A stretch of 7,951 nt of DNA from Clostridiales bacterium (GTDB taxonomy: Bacteria > Bacillota > Clostridia > Lutisporales > Lutisporaceae). The stretch is taken from assembly GCA_012522255.1 (NCBI GenBank), contig JAAYKT010000443.1, positions 1 through 7,951 on the forward strand. Direction: 5' to 3'. Position 1 is the first letter of the stretch. Each line of letters begins with the position of its first letter. The notes beneath the pieces were generated by a model. The model was not told the origin of the DNA. It saw nothing but the letters and a program-made list of their open reading frames with translations, and ran no database searches. A program made the translations under genes and the position numbers. Below, piece by piece: positions 1-6,395 of this stretch.

Positions 1-2
1 AA

Positions 3-71
3 AACGGGGGTTATTCCTATACAAATAATGTAGATGGCTTTGATAATAATTTTATAAGGATATTTGAATAG
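3..71 (+). CDS. C-terminal end of an unidentified upstream protein (partial)
   Basis: This frame is open from the window edge to TAG at 69-71. It encodes 22 residues rich in Asn, Asp and aromatics, ending YSYTNNVDGFDNNFIRIFE. The other two forward frames close within the first 35 bases. The stop lies 7 nt before a strong hairpin and 63 nt before the ABC ATPase start, with no recognisable promoter between, so it may be the preceding gene of the same operon. The fragment is too short to name a family. It could be an exporter-associated or substrate gene, but that is only context. Confidence 0.4.
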   Translation, partial: NGGYSYTNNVDGFDNNFIRIFE

Positions 72-77
72 AAGCCG

Positions 78-108
78 AAGGTGCAGAGGGTTCTTAACTT
101 TGCACCTT
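78..108 (+). promoter_or_regulatory. Intercistronic stem-loop upstream of the ABC ATPase gene
   Basis: AAGGTGCA (78-85) is the perfect reverse complement of TGCACCTT (101-108). The stem continues inward through G86-T100 (wobble), A87-T99 and G88-C98, giving 11 pairs around a 9-nt loop (89-97). No T-run follows, so it is not a canonical intrinsic terminator. Its position just after a stop codon and 12 nt before the AAGGAGG site suggests an mRNA processing or stabilising element, or partial attenuation between cistrons. The inverted repeat is seen directly; the role is inferred. Confidence 0.6.
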
Positions 109-134
109 TAAACAGCTTTAAAGGAGGAACAGCA

Positions 135-860
135 TTGGATACAGCGATAGTAATAGAAAATTTATCAAAAAAGTATAAAAATAGCCGTGGAATAGAAGAT
201 ATTAATATAGAGATTTCTAAAGGAAAAATATTTGGCTTCCTTGGTCCCAACGGTTCAGGGAAAACTACGGCAATGAAGATTATGGTAGGGCTTATGAAGG
301 CAGATACAGGGGATGTTAGAATAAATGGCTACAGTATTTCAAAGGATTATGAACAAGCAATGAAAAATGTTGGCTGCATGATAGAAAAAATAGTTCCATT
401 TCCTTATTTGACAGCTTATGAAAATATGAAATTGAGGGGTAGGTTTTATAATGGTCTTGATAACAGGGAAATAGACAAAACTTTAAATATTACAGGGCTT
501 TTAAAATATAAGAATGAAAAAATAAAAAACTATTCCCTGGGGATGAAACAGCGGCTTGGTATTGCTATGGCATTTCTGGCGAATCCAGACATTTTAATTT
601 TGGACGAGCCTTTTAATGGGCTGGATGTAGAGGGTATGTTTCAGATGAGAAAACTTATAACAAACCTATCAAAGGAGAAGAATACAACCTTTTTTATATC
701 CAGTCACTTAATTCACGATATAGAACTCATATGTGAGAAGGTTGGAATTTTATATGATGGACAGCTTTTGGCCGTCAAAGACACAAAAGATATCTTAAGG
801 GATTATTCATCCTTAGAGAATTACTATTTGAGCGAGGTTGATATAAATGGAGCTTCTTAA
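135..860 (+). CDS. ABC transporter ATP-binding protein, BcrA/lantibiotic-immunity (LanF) type
   Basis: This 241-residue cytoplasmic ATPase energises the permease encoded next. It has Walker A GPNGSGKT (37-44), signature YSLGMKQR (133-140), Walker B DILILDEP (152-159), D-loop GLD (162-164) and switch His191 in SSH. At the Q-loop the segment CMIEKIVPFPYLTAYEN has Glu84 in place of Gln, the 'E-loop' variant known from LanF immunity ATPases and also typical of BcrA-like exporters. TTG at 135 is chosen as start because AAGGAGG (121-127) sits 7 nt upstream. An in-frame GTG at 81 lies inside the hairpin, has no ribosome binding site, and would add 18 residues with no family counterpart. The 3' end overlaps the permease gene by 14 bp, implying translational coupling. 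The substrate is unknown; efflux of an antimicrobial peptide is the best guess from family and from the linked two-component system. Confidence 0.93.
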   Translation: MDTAIVIENLSKKYKNSRGIEDINIEISKGKIFGFLGPNGSGKTTAMKIMVGLMKADTGDVRINGYSISKDYEQAMKNVGCMIEKIVPFPYLTAYENMKLRGRFYNGLDNREIDKTLNITGLLKYKNEKIKNYSLGMKQRLGIAMAFLANPDILILDEPFNGLDVEGMFQMRKLITNLSKEKNTTFFISSHLIHDIELICEKVGILYDGQLLAVKDTKDILRDYSSLENYYLSEVDINGAS

Positions 861-1590
861 AGCAGCTTATATAAATGAAATGATTAAGATATTAAAAAGG
901 AAAAAGTTATCTGTATTAATGGTACTTTCGTTTTTATTCGTCTTAGGGTCAACGATAGGGGTTTATTTGCTGAATAATCTTTCAGGGATAAGGATAACAG
1001 GCAGCTCAGAATTTTCAATAATGGTTCTGAGTATACTCGTTTACTCTCTTTTCCCCCTTTTCGCTATATTCTTATGTGTAGATATGTTTGCAGGCGAGTT
1101 TGCAGATCTTACAATAAAGCTTACTCTAACCGGTCCCGCATCAAGATTTAAGGTATTTCTAAGTAAAATTCTTACTGCCGCAACTTTAATCATAGGTAGC
1201 TTATATTTTGTCATGATTATATCAATTATTGCCTCAATAATCATTAATAAAGATATGCCAAATCTATTGAGAATATTTGTATCTTATACTATGGCTTTTA
1301 TGCCAATCTTTGTTTTTTCCTTAGTTGTTATATTAATTTCTAATATAGCTAAAGGAACGACTTCCGCTTTTATGTTTTCTATTTTTATGTTTCTGCTGCT
1401 AAACGGTTTAAGCTTGGTTTTTCCCCAAATTAGGAGTTTTTTATTTACGTCTAATTTTGATTGGTACAGGCTGGTTTTGGGAAGCTATATAAATTTCAGT
1501 AAAATTCTCAGGGTTTTACTAATCTTGCTTGGCTATTGTATAATGCTAATAGTGGGGAGCTCTTATTTGTTTGAAAGAAAGGATATTTAG
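847..1590 (+). CDS. ABC-2 type transporter permease
   Basis: This 247-residue integral membrane protein is the partner of the preceding ATPase. The sequence shows a basic amphipathic N-terminus and about six hydrophobic segments: roughly 22-42, 57-78, 108-133, 141-165, 172-192 and 220-241. A polar EFADLTIKLTLTGPASRF stretch (84-101) after the second segment is where ABC-2 permeases have the coupling helix that contacts the ATPase. Length and topology match single-domain permeases of the BcrB/LanE/LanG kind. Only one permease is present, so it probably works as a homodimer; LanFEG systems use two different ones. The ATG overlaps the ATPase 3' end by 14 bp and has GAGGTT (834-839) 7 nt upstream. 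The stop (1588-1590) is 9 nt before the kinase start. Confidence 0.88.
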   Translation: MELLKAAYINEMIKILKRKKLSVLMVLSFLFVLGSTIGVYLLNNLSGIRITGSSEFSIMVLSILVYSLFPLFAIFLCVDMFAGEFADLTIKLTLTGPASRFKVFLSKILTAATLIIGSLYFVMIISIIASIIINKDMPNLLRIFVSYTMAFMPIFVFSLVVILISNIAKGTTSAFMFSIFMFLLLNGLSLVFPQIRSFLFTSNFDWYRLVLGSYINFSKILRVLLILLGYCIMLIVGSSYLFERKDI

Positions 1591-1599
1591 GATGATTGT

Positions 1600-2922
1600 A
1601 TGAAGCTAAAACAAAGGTTTATGGTACAAAATATATCAATTCTTCTTAGCGCTATTATTATCACAGGTTCCTTGGGCCTTTTATATAACTATTCTTATAA
1701 ATTATTAAAGGAATCCCATGTTTATAGAGACATGGGACAAACACCTATTATTGTTATGGAAAGGGATAATATTGTATATAACAGCGAAGATCTTACCATG
1801 CTTAAGGTTAAAGAAATATTAATGAATGTGAGTATTGAAAATAGTTATTTTGAATATGAGGGCAATAGATATAAAATAAAAGTAGAAAATTTCATGAAAG
1901 ATGGAATGGACTATAAGATAATTATTGTTAACCGGGTTATAGATATTTCTTATTACTATAAATCTCTCACGTTTTTTCTTTTTATTATTTTTTTTATAGT
2001 CTTTTTTGCAGGCAGCATGCTTGTACAAAAGAGAAATATGAAAAATATTATAAACCCGATCATTGATTTAACAAGAGAGATGGAGAACTTGAGAACCGGT
2101 GAACTTGAAGGAGCAATTACAGATAGTGGGTGGGGAGAAATAAGGGAACTTGGAACCGCCATAGAGGAATTGCGCCTTCAGCTGAAAAACAGTATACATT
2201 ATCAGCAAAAGATAGACGACAACAGAAAGTTTCTGATATCAAGTATTTCCCATGACTTAAAAACTCCGGTAACATCTATAAGAGGATATATAGACGGAAT
2301 ATTAGATGGAATTGCTGATACTAAGGAGAAAAAAGAATACTATTTATTAAAAGCTATTGAAAAAACAAAGATGATAAATACAATGATTGAGGATTTGCTG
2401 CTTTATTCCAAGCTTGATTTAAACCAAATGGTATTCAAAAAGGAAAAGGTTTCCATTAGTGAATACATTAAAGGCTGCATCCTTGACCATAAGGAAAATT
2501 TTTTGAAAGAGAATAAAACAATAATATCTGAAAATAGGTTAACTACTGAATCCTTTGTTATGATAGATATAGAAAAATTTAATAGAGTGGTTCAAAATAT
2601 TATGGATAATGCCAAAAAAAGCATCGAAGCCGATACTGGTCAGCTCAGGCTAATTTTAAGAGAAACATGTACTTCAGTTATTACAGAATTTAAAGATAAC
2701 GGAAGGGGCATAAGCAAAGAGGATTTGCCCCATGTTTTTGAAAGATTTTACAGATTGGATACTGCAAGGGGGATAGAGGGCTCATCCGGTTTAGGTCTCG
2801 CAATTGCAGAACAAATTGTAAAGGGCTTGGGCGGACGTATATGGATAATCAGTGAAGAAAGTAAAGGAGCTTCTGTTATGATATCTCTAAAGAAGGTAAG
2901 GAAAGAGGAAGTGGTAGTGTGA
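1600..2922 (+). CDS. Membrane sensor histidine kinase (HAMP, HisKA, HATPase_c)
   Basis: This 440-residue kinase should autophosphorylate and pass phosphate to the response regulator encoded next. The layout is TM1 (about 12-33), an extracytoplasmic sensor of about 90 residues (34-121), TM2 (about 122-142), a HAMP-like linker (about 143-195), the dimerisation/phosphoacceptor segment SISHDLKTP with His218, N-box NIMDNAKK (334-341 region), G1 box DNGRGI (366-371), F-box FERFYR (380-385) and G2 box GSSGLGLA (394-401). All catalytic boxes look intact. The long sensor loop argues against the BceS-type intramembrane-sensing kinases, whose loop is very short, so this kinase may bind its signal directly. 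The ATG has AGGA (1589-1592) 7 nt upstream, overlapping the permease stop. Placement behind an exporter pair suggests that it controls that exporter. Confidence 0.95.
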   Translation: MKLKQRFMVQNISILLSAIIITGSLGLLYNYSYKLLKESHVYRDMGQTPIIVMERDNIVYNSEDLTMLKVKEILMNVSIENSYFEYEGNRYKIKVENFMKDGMDYKIIIVNRVIDISYYYKSLTFFLFIIFFIVFFAGSMLVQKRNMKNIINPIIDLTREMENLRTGELEGAITDSGWGEIRELGTAIEELRLQLKNSIHYQQKIDDNRKFLISSISHDLKTPVTSIRGYIDGILDGIADTKEKKEYYLLKAIEKTKMINTMIEDLLLYSKLDLNQMVFKKEKVSISEYIKGCILDHKENFLKENKTIISENRLTTESFVMIDIEKFNRVVQNIMDNAKKSIEADTGQLRLILRETCTSVITEFKDNGRGISKEDLPHVFERFYRLDTARGIEGSSGLGLAIAEQIVKGLGGRIWIISEESKGASVMISLKKVRKEEVVV

Positions 2923-3602
2923 AAAGAGTTTTAATTATAGAAGATGATAAGAGTATATCTGAAATACAAAAAGACTATTTAGAAATGAGCGGCTATGAGG
3001 TTAAATGTGTTTTTGATGGTAATACAGGTCTTGAGTGTATAAAAAATGAAGATTTCAATTTAATTATATTAGATCTGATGCTCCCGGAGAAGGATGGTTT
3101 TCAAATATTAAAGGAAATATCTCATATAAAAGAAGTACCTGTACTTATTGTATCCGCAAAATCTGATGAATTATTTAAAATAAAAGGACTTAATTTAGGG
3201 GCTGATGACTATATAACCAAACCTTTTGGTATGGGGGAACTGGTAGCCAGGGTAAATAGCCATATAAAGACCTATGAAAGATTCAATGTAAGCTCCAAAA
3301 TGAAACTTATAACTGTCGGGTCACTGTCTATAGACAAAAGGGACAGAAGAATTTATATAGACCATAAGGAAATATTCCTTACGCAAAAGGAGTTCGATTT
3401 ACTTTTGTTTATGGCGGAAAATCCCAATATAGTTTTCAGCAAAGAACAACTCCTCGAAAAGGTTTGGGGCTATGATTTTTTCTCCGATGTATCCACTATA
3501 ACCGTACATATAGCAAGGATAAGGGAAAAGATTGAAGCAAGCTGCGCCGGCGGGCAATATATTGAAACCGTATGGGGGGCAGGTTACAGGTTTAAAATAT
3601 AA
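2919..3602 (+). CDS. OmpR/PhoB-family response regulator
   Basis: This 227-residue cytoplasmic transcription factor has a receiver domain (1-118): acidic pocket Asp9/Asp10, phosphoacceptor Asp52 in ILDLMLP, Ser79 at the switch Thr/Ser position and Lys101 in KPF. A winged-helix DNA-binding domain follows (about 130-227), with the recognition-helix region STITVHIARIREKIE and the terminal ETVWGAGYRF hairpin typical of OmpR/PhoB proteins. The GTG start overlaps the kinase TGA in GTGTGA (4-bp overlap). AGAGGA at 2904-2909 serves as ribosome binding site, so kinase and regulator should be made together. The kinase-before-regulator order is less common than the reverse. Its target is probably the promoter of its own operon, which lies outside the window. 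Confidence 0.95.
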   Translation: MKRVLIIEDDKSISEIQKDYLEMSGYEVKCVFDGNTGLECIKNEDFNLIILDLMLPEKDGFQILKEISHIKEVPVLIVSAKSDELFKIKGLNLGADDYITKPFGMGELVARVNSHIKTYERFNVSSKMKLITVGSLSIDKRDRRIYIDHKEIFLTQKEFDLLLFMAENPNIVFSKEQLLEKVWGYDFFSDVSTITVHIARIREKIEASCAGGQYIETVWGAGYRFKI

Positions 3603-3690
3603 TAATCTTAGTAGAGCCCCCATCGAGGACAGAAGGTTTTGCTGCCATATAGTATCAAGATAAAAAATCATATATATTTTACTACAACAT

Positions 3691-3749
3691 TAGATGTTGC
3701 CAAATGGGGTACTGAGTTAGCAACATCTATATCAAAGGAAAGTGCTAAC
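3691..3749. repeat. Two overlapping inverted repeats between convergent genes
   Basis: TAGATGTTGC (3691-3700) pairs perfectly with GCAACATCTA (3720-3729) around a 19-nt spacer. A second pair, GTTAGCA (3716-3722) with TGCTAAC (3743-3749), shares three bases with the first, so the two stems compete. On the plus strand seven T residues follow at 3757-3763, 7 nt beyond the second stem. No T-run directly follows either stem on the minus strand. The site lies between the response regulator stop and the EFR1 gene stop. A weak bidirectional terminator or a switchable RNA fold are both possible; neither is shown. Confidence 0.45.
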
Positions 3750-3766
3750 AGCATAATTTTTTTACT

Positions 3767-4513
3767 TTATTCCATTATATAATGACGATGACGGCCTTTA
3801 GATGTACTTTTATACTCAATGGCTTCAGTGGGGCAGCATGCGATACATGCCATGCAGTGGGTACAATTCCCCTTCCAAACGGGCTTTCCCGAAATTAGTT
3901 CAATATTGTTTAATGGGCAATTCAGGGCACATTTATTACAAGAAATACAATCATTACTTACAGTAAAACCTTTGTCTTTGACAAAAATAGGATAAAATAT
4001 CATATTAATTATGCTGCTTTGAAGCCTCCCGATTAATGATACTTTAGATTCGGGAAAACCCTCTCCTTTTTGTATCAGTTTGGCCAGAATTTCTGTATAG
4101 GGTTTGGATTTTTCTATTATTGTTTGGCACTGATACTTATCAGGAGTGGGGAACATAGCCAAATAATTTTCGGGCATGATTATAGGTGCAAGACCACGGA
4201 AATTAAGTCCCGTTTCTTTACAAAGCTTTTTTGCATAAAAACCTGCATTCCCAACAGAACCGCCGCAGGTAAGTATAAAATAAACATCATTATTACCTTC
4301 AAATTTTGTTTTTCTTATCCATTGTTCCACAATTTTAGGAATGCGCCAAGCATAGGTCGGCACAACAAAAATTAGAGAAGCTTCAGATTTAAACATGCTT
4401 TCCTTGTTATTTTTTATTAAATCATTTATAGGAATTATTTTATCATTAATATAATTAGCAATCTGTTCAGCAACATACTTACTATTGCCGGTACCACTAA
4501 AATAGAAAACCAT
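3767..4513 (-). CDS. EFR1-family protein: flavodoxin fold plus 2x[4Fe-4S] ferredoxin domain
   Basis: This 248-residue cytoplasmic electron-transfer protein starts with a flavodoxin-like domain. The FMN phosphate-binding loop is FSGTGNS (5-11), with further flavin-contact regions around PTYAWRIP (52-59) and TCGGSVGNAG (82-91). The C-terminal part has two bacterial ferredoxin motifs: C189-x2-C192-x2-C195-x3-C199-P and C217-x2-C220-x2-C223-x3-C227-P. FMN plus two [4Fe-4S] clusters in one chain suits electron shuttling between a low-potential donor and an unknown acceptor in an anaerobe. The physiological partner of this family is not established. The ATG has AGGAGG (plus-strand coordinates 4520-4525) 6 nt upstream. 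It is transcribed divergently from the DUF6530-type gene. A truncated second copy lies about 2.3 kb away (6174-6395). Confidence 0.9.
   Translation of the reverse strand: MVFYFSGTGNSKYVAEQIANYINDKIIPINDLIKNNKESMFKSEASLIFVVPTYAWRIPKIVEQWIRKTKFEGNNDVYFILTCGGSVGNAGFYAKKLCKETGLNFRGLAPIIMPENYLAMFPTPDKYQCQTIIEKSKPYTEILAKLIQKGEGFPESKVSLIGRLQSSIINMIFYPIFVKDKGFTVSNDCISCNKCALNCPLNNIELISGKPVWKGNCTHCMACIACCPTEAIEYKSTSKGRHRHYIME
3881..4046 (-). repeat. Segment of the EFR1 gene duplicated at 6201-6366
   Basis: These 166 bp align without gaps to 6201-6366 at a constant offset of 2320, with 13 mismatches by hand count (about 92% identity). The segment encodes roughly residues 156-211, including the whole first ferredoxin motif. 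Identity stops abruptly on both sides. Confidence 0.9.
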
Positions 4514-4624
4514 AAATTTCCTCCTGTCAGTATTTATAACATAACTAATCTGATATGATTTTATTATAATATTTTAAATGACCTCGGGGAAGAGTGATTT
4601 TTCTCCAGGGGTTTTAAATTTTTA

Positions 4625-4653
4625 TTGACATAAAAAAATACATCAGATATAAT
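4625..4653 (+). promoter_or_regulatory. Consensus sigma-A promoter for the DUF6530-type gene
   Basis: TTGACA (4625-4630) and TATAAT (4648-4653) are both perfect consensus hexamers separated by exactly 17 bp. An A/T-rich tract (about 4611-4624) just upstream resembles an UP element. The predicted start of transcription is near 4660, giving a leader of about 45 nt before ATG 4705. A promoter this strong would normally be constitutive or held by a repressor. Confidence 0.85.
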
Positions 4654-4656
4654 TTA

Positions 4657-4682
4657 ATTAGTAATTTAGTAGATTAGTAATT
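4657..4682 (+). repeat. 10-bp direct repeat over the transcription start (possible operator)
   Basis: ATTAGTAATT occurs at 4657-4666 and again at 4673-4682, 16 bp centre to centre. It starts 3 bp after the -10 box, so a bound protein would block the promoter. The repeat is perfect, but the surrounding DNA is very AT-rich, so chance is possible. No regulator for it is identifiable in the window. Confidence 0.4.
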
Positions 4683-4704
4683 AAGTAAGTTTGGAGGTTA
4701 TGAA

Positions 4705-5184
4705 ATGAAAATACCCACTACATTAAAACATAAGCCGGTTATTGTATCAGAAAACTACGAAAATGTCGATGGAAGGTATGCATACAATACGGATGCAAAG
4801 GGGCTTTCCCTTGGATTGGCGCAATGGAATGACAGAGGAAAGGTAGATATTTCCGCTAAGGTTTGGAGATATACAGGTGAAAAATGGTCAAGGCAGTCGG
4901 AAGAGTTGCCTCTACATCGGGTAATTGATCTGGCAATCTTAGTTTGCCGTGCTAAATTGCACTTTCAAGAGGCTTATAGATATGAGAATTTATATAATGA
5001 AGCAAAGCCAATCATAGACAGAATAGGGTTGCAAGGGGATGCAATGACAGTGGCAGTATGTACAGATAACGAAAAAATAAAGGAAGATATAAAACTATTC
5101 AGTCAAGCCTTAAGCGATGACGATGAGTTAATTGGGGAACGTTTAGCAACATTATCAAGGATATTGAAGGAAATGGGCTATTAA
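4705..5184 (+). CDS. DUF6530-type protein of unknown function
   Basis: This soluble protein of 159 residues has no signal peptide or membrane segment. It resembles the Firmicute family I recall as DUF6530, recognised from the N-terminal KPVIVSENYENVDGRYAYNT and the block ending in SRILKEMGY; the family name is from memory. The N-terminal half (10-75) looks beta-rich, with an AKVWRYTGEKWSRQSEELPL stretch. The C-terminal half is helical and acidic (QALSDDDELIGERLATLSRI). No catalytic motif is evident and I do not assign a function. ATG 4705 has GGAGGT (4693-4698) 6 nt upstream. The gene has its own consensus promoter and probably stands alone. Confidence 0.85.
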   Translation: MKIPTTLKHKPVIVSENYENVDGRYAYNTDAKGLSLGLAQWNDRGKVDISAKVWRYTGEKWSRQSEELPLHRVIDLAILVCRAKLHFQEAYRYENLYNEAKPIIDRIGLQGDAMTVAVCTDNEKIKEDIKLFSQALSDDDELIGERLATLSRILKEMGY

Positions 5185-5325
5185 AATGTTGTCTCTAAGC
5201 AGACGTATATGCTTCAATGAGGGATGAAAGACTCATTTTAGTATCTTCTATGCCGGTAGCTCAACATGAGGCTTGGATCTTTCTATTATTATCTGGATTT
5301 TAATAAATCAAAGGAATTGTATATA

Positions 5326-6177
5326 ATGCATGGGAAAAGAATTATATTTAAATGGATTGCAGTATTAACTTTAACAGTGCTGTTTTGCATATGGCAAAAT
5401 AATGACATAACTACAGCACAAATTGATTATTTTAATACAAAAATACCTGAGGAGTTTAATGGGTACAGGATTGTGCACATTTCAGATTTGCATAATAAAC
5501 AGTTTGGACAGGATCAAATGAGGTTATTAAAAAGAATTAATGAAGCTAATCCAAATATAATTATTATCACAGGAGATCTTATAGACAGGCGAAAATACAA
5601 CCTAAATATAGCAATGGCTTTTATTAAAGGTGCAGTAAAAATTGCCCCGGTATACTATATTTCCGGCAACCATGAAGCCTGGTCCGGTGATTATGAGAAT
5701 ATTAGCGAAAGCCTTCGTGATTTTGATGTTCACATACTTGATGACACGAAAGAAAAATTGTTAAGAAATTCGGCACAAATAGAAATACTGGGTTTGTCGG
5801 ATCCTGATTTTTTAACATCCAATTATCTGGAAGGTACAAACACCACTAAACTAAAAGATAACTTAGAAAATATGAAGGATAGTTCAGCTTTTCAAATCTT
5901 GCTTTGCCACAGACCGGAACTATTCCATTTATATAGCGAAACAAAAATAGGCCTTATATTTACGGGACATGCGCATGGAGGACAGTTTAGAATTCCTTTT
6001 ATAGGAGGACTTATAGCTCCGGACCAAGGACTGTTTCCAAAGTATACAAGTGGAGCATATAAGCGGGATGATTCAACAATGATTGTCAGCAGGGGCTTAG
6101 GTAATAGCGTAATACCAATAAGGATATTTAATAGGCCTGAAATTGTTGTGGTAACTTTAAATAGGATGGAGAATTAA
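5326..6177 (+). CDS. Membrane-anchored metallophosphoesterase, YkuE/YaeI type
   Basis: This calcineurin-like phosphoesterase of 283 residues begins with a basic N-terminus and one hydrophobic segment (about 8-24) that anchors it or acts as an uncleaved signal, placing the catalytic domain outside. All dinuclear metal motifs are present (numbered from ATG 5326): DLH (54-56), GDLIDRR (83-89), GNHE (114-117), CHRP with His195, and GHAHGGQ (214-220). Family members of this type hydrolyse phosphodiester or pyrophosphate bonds, some in lipids or cell-envelope precursors; the substrate here is unknown. ATG 5326 is preferred because AAGGA (5311-5315) precedes it by 10 nt and the protein then starts just before the membrane segment. 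An upstream in-frame ATG at 5266 would add 20 residues but has no clear ribosome binding site. No promoter is evident in 5185-5325, so readthrough from the previous gene is possible. Confidence 0.88.
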   Translation: MHGKRIIFKWIAVLTLTVLFCIWQNNDITTAQIDYFNTKIPEEFNGYRIVHISDLHNKQFGQDQMRLLKRINEANPNIIIITGDLIDRRKYNLNIAMAFIKGAVKIAPVYYISGNHEAWSGDYENISESLRDFDVHILDDTKEKLLRNSAQIEILGLSDPDFLTSNYLEGTNTTKLKDNLENMKDSSAFQILLCHRPELFHLYSETKIGLIFTGHAHGGQFRIPFIGGLIAPDQGLFPKYTSGAYKRDDSTMIVSRGLGNSVIPIRIFNRPEIVVVTLNRMEN

Positions 6178-6395
6178 ATGTTATAGTGGCCGAGGCAGAT
6201 AGGCTTTCCAGAAATCAGTTCAATATTATTTAAAGGGCAATTCAGGGTACATTTATTACAAGAAATACAATCATTGCTTACAGTAAAACCTTTGTCTTTG
6301 ACAATGAGAGGATAAAATATCATATTGATTATGCTGCTTTGGAGCCTACCGATTAATGATACTTTAACTTACCTAATTTGATATAATTTTATCAT
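6174..6395 (-). pseudogene. Deletion remnant of a second EFR1-family gene
   Basis: Bases 6201-6366 match the EFR1 gene at 3881-4046 (13 mismatches in 166). Bases 6368-6395 match that gene's upstream region (about 4540-4567), so roughly 492 bp containing the start codon, ribosome binding site and most of the flavodoxin domain are missing. In the ancestral frame, TAA at 6371-6369 lies directly upstream and no start is left. The first in-frame ATG (6323-6321) would give a 49-codon ORF that keeps the motif CISCNKCTLNCP and ends ...SGKPICLGHYNI at TAA 6176-6174. The GHY before the stop may be the original C-terminus (GRHRHYIME) after a second in-frame deletion that removed the other cluster; that part is tentative. 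No ribosome binding site is evident for the small ORF, so it is called non-functional. Confidence 0.85.
6201..6366 (-). repeat. Partner of the EFR1 segment at 3881-4046
   Basis: This is the second member of the 166-bp, about 92% identical pair, in the same orientation as the first. No short direct repeats were noticed at its edges. Confidence 0.9.

Noticed and set aside
81..134. GTG start at 81 for the ABC ATPase
   Set aside because: It lies within the 78-108 hairpin, has no ribosome binding site, and adds 18 residues absent from the family; TTG 135 has AAGGAGG at 7 nt.
3399..3671. Minus-strand ORF opposite the response regulator (also others at 17-250, 1041-1244, 1819-2162, 6640-6870, 7600-7887)
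   Set aside because: All lie antisense to well-supported genes, without ribosome binding sites or recognisable domains.
4070..4375. Plus-strand ORF opposite the EFR1 gene
   Set aside because: Antisense to a clearly recognised family protein; its composition is unlike a real protein.
4563..4591. Sigma-A promoter for the EFR1 gene on the minus strand
   Set aside because: TATAAT is present, but the hexamer 17 bp upstream (TTCCCC) is a poor -35, so the promoter is left uncalled.
5266..5325. Longer phosphoesterase starting at ATG 5266
   Set aside because: No Shine-Dalgarno precedes it (CCGGTAGCTCAAC). ATG 5326 has AAGGA and starts the protein just ahead of the membrane segment. Not fully excluded.
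5185..5325. Small stems near 5191-5237 (AAGCA/TGCTT and AATGAG/CTCATT)
   Set aside because: Stems of 5-6 bp without a T-run; expected by chance in AT-rich DNA. No terminator or promoter is called in this 141-bp gap.
6201..6366. Insertion sequence or phage as origin of the duplicated segment
   Set aside because: No transposase, terminal inverted repeats or target duplication seen; the homology is to EFR1 coding sequence plus its own upstream region.
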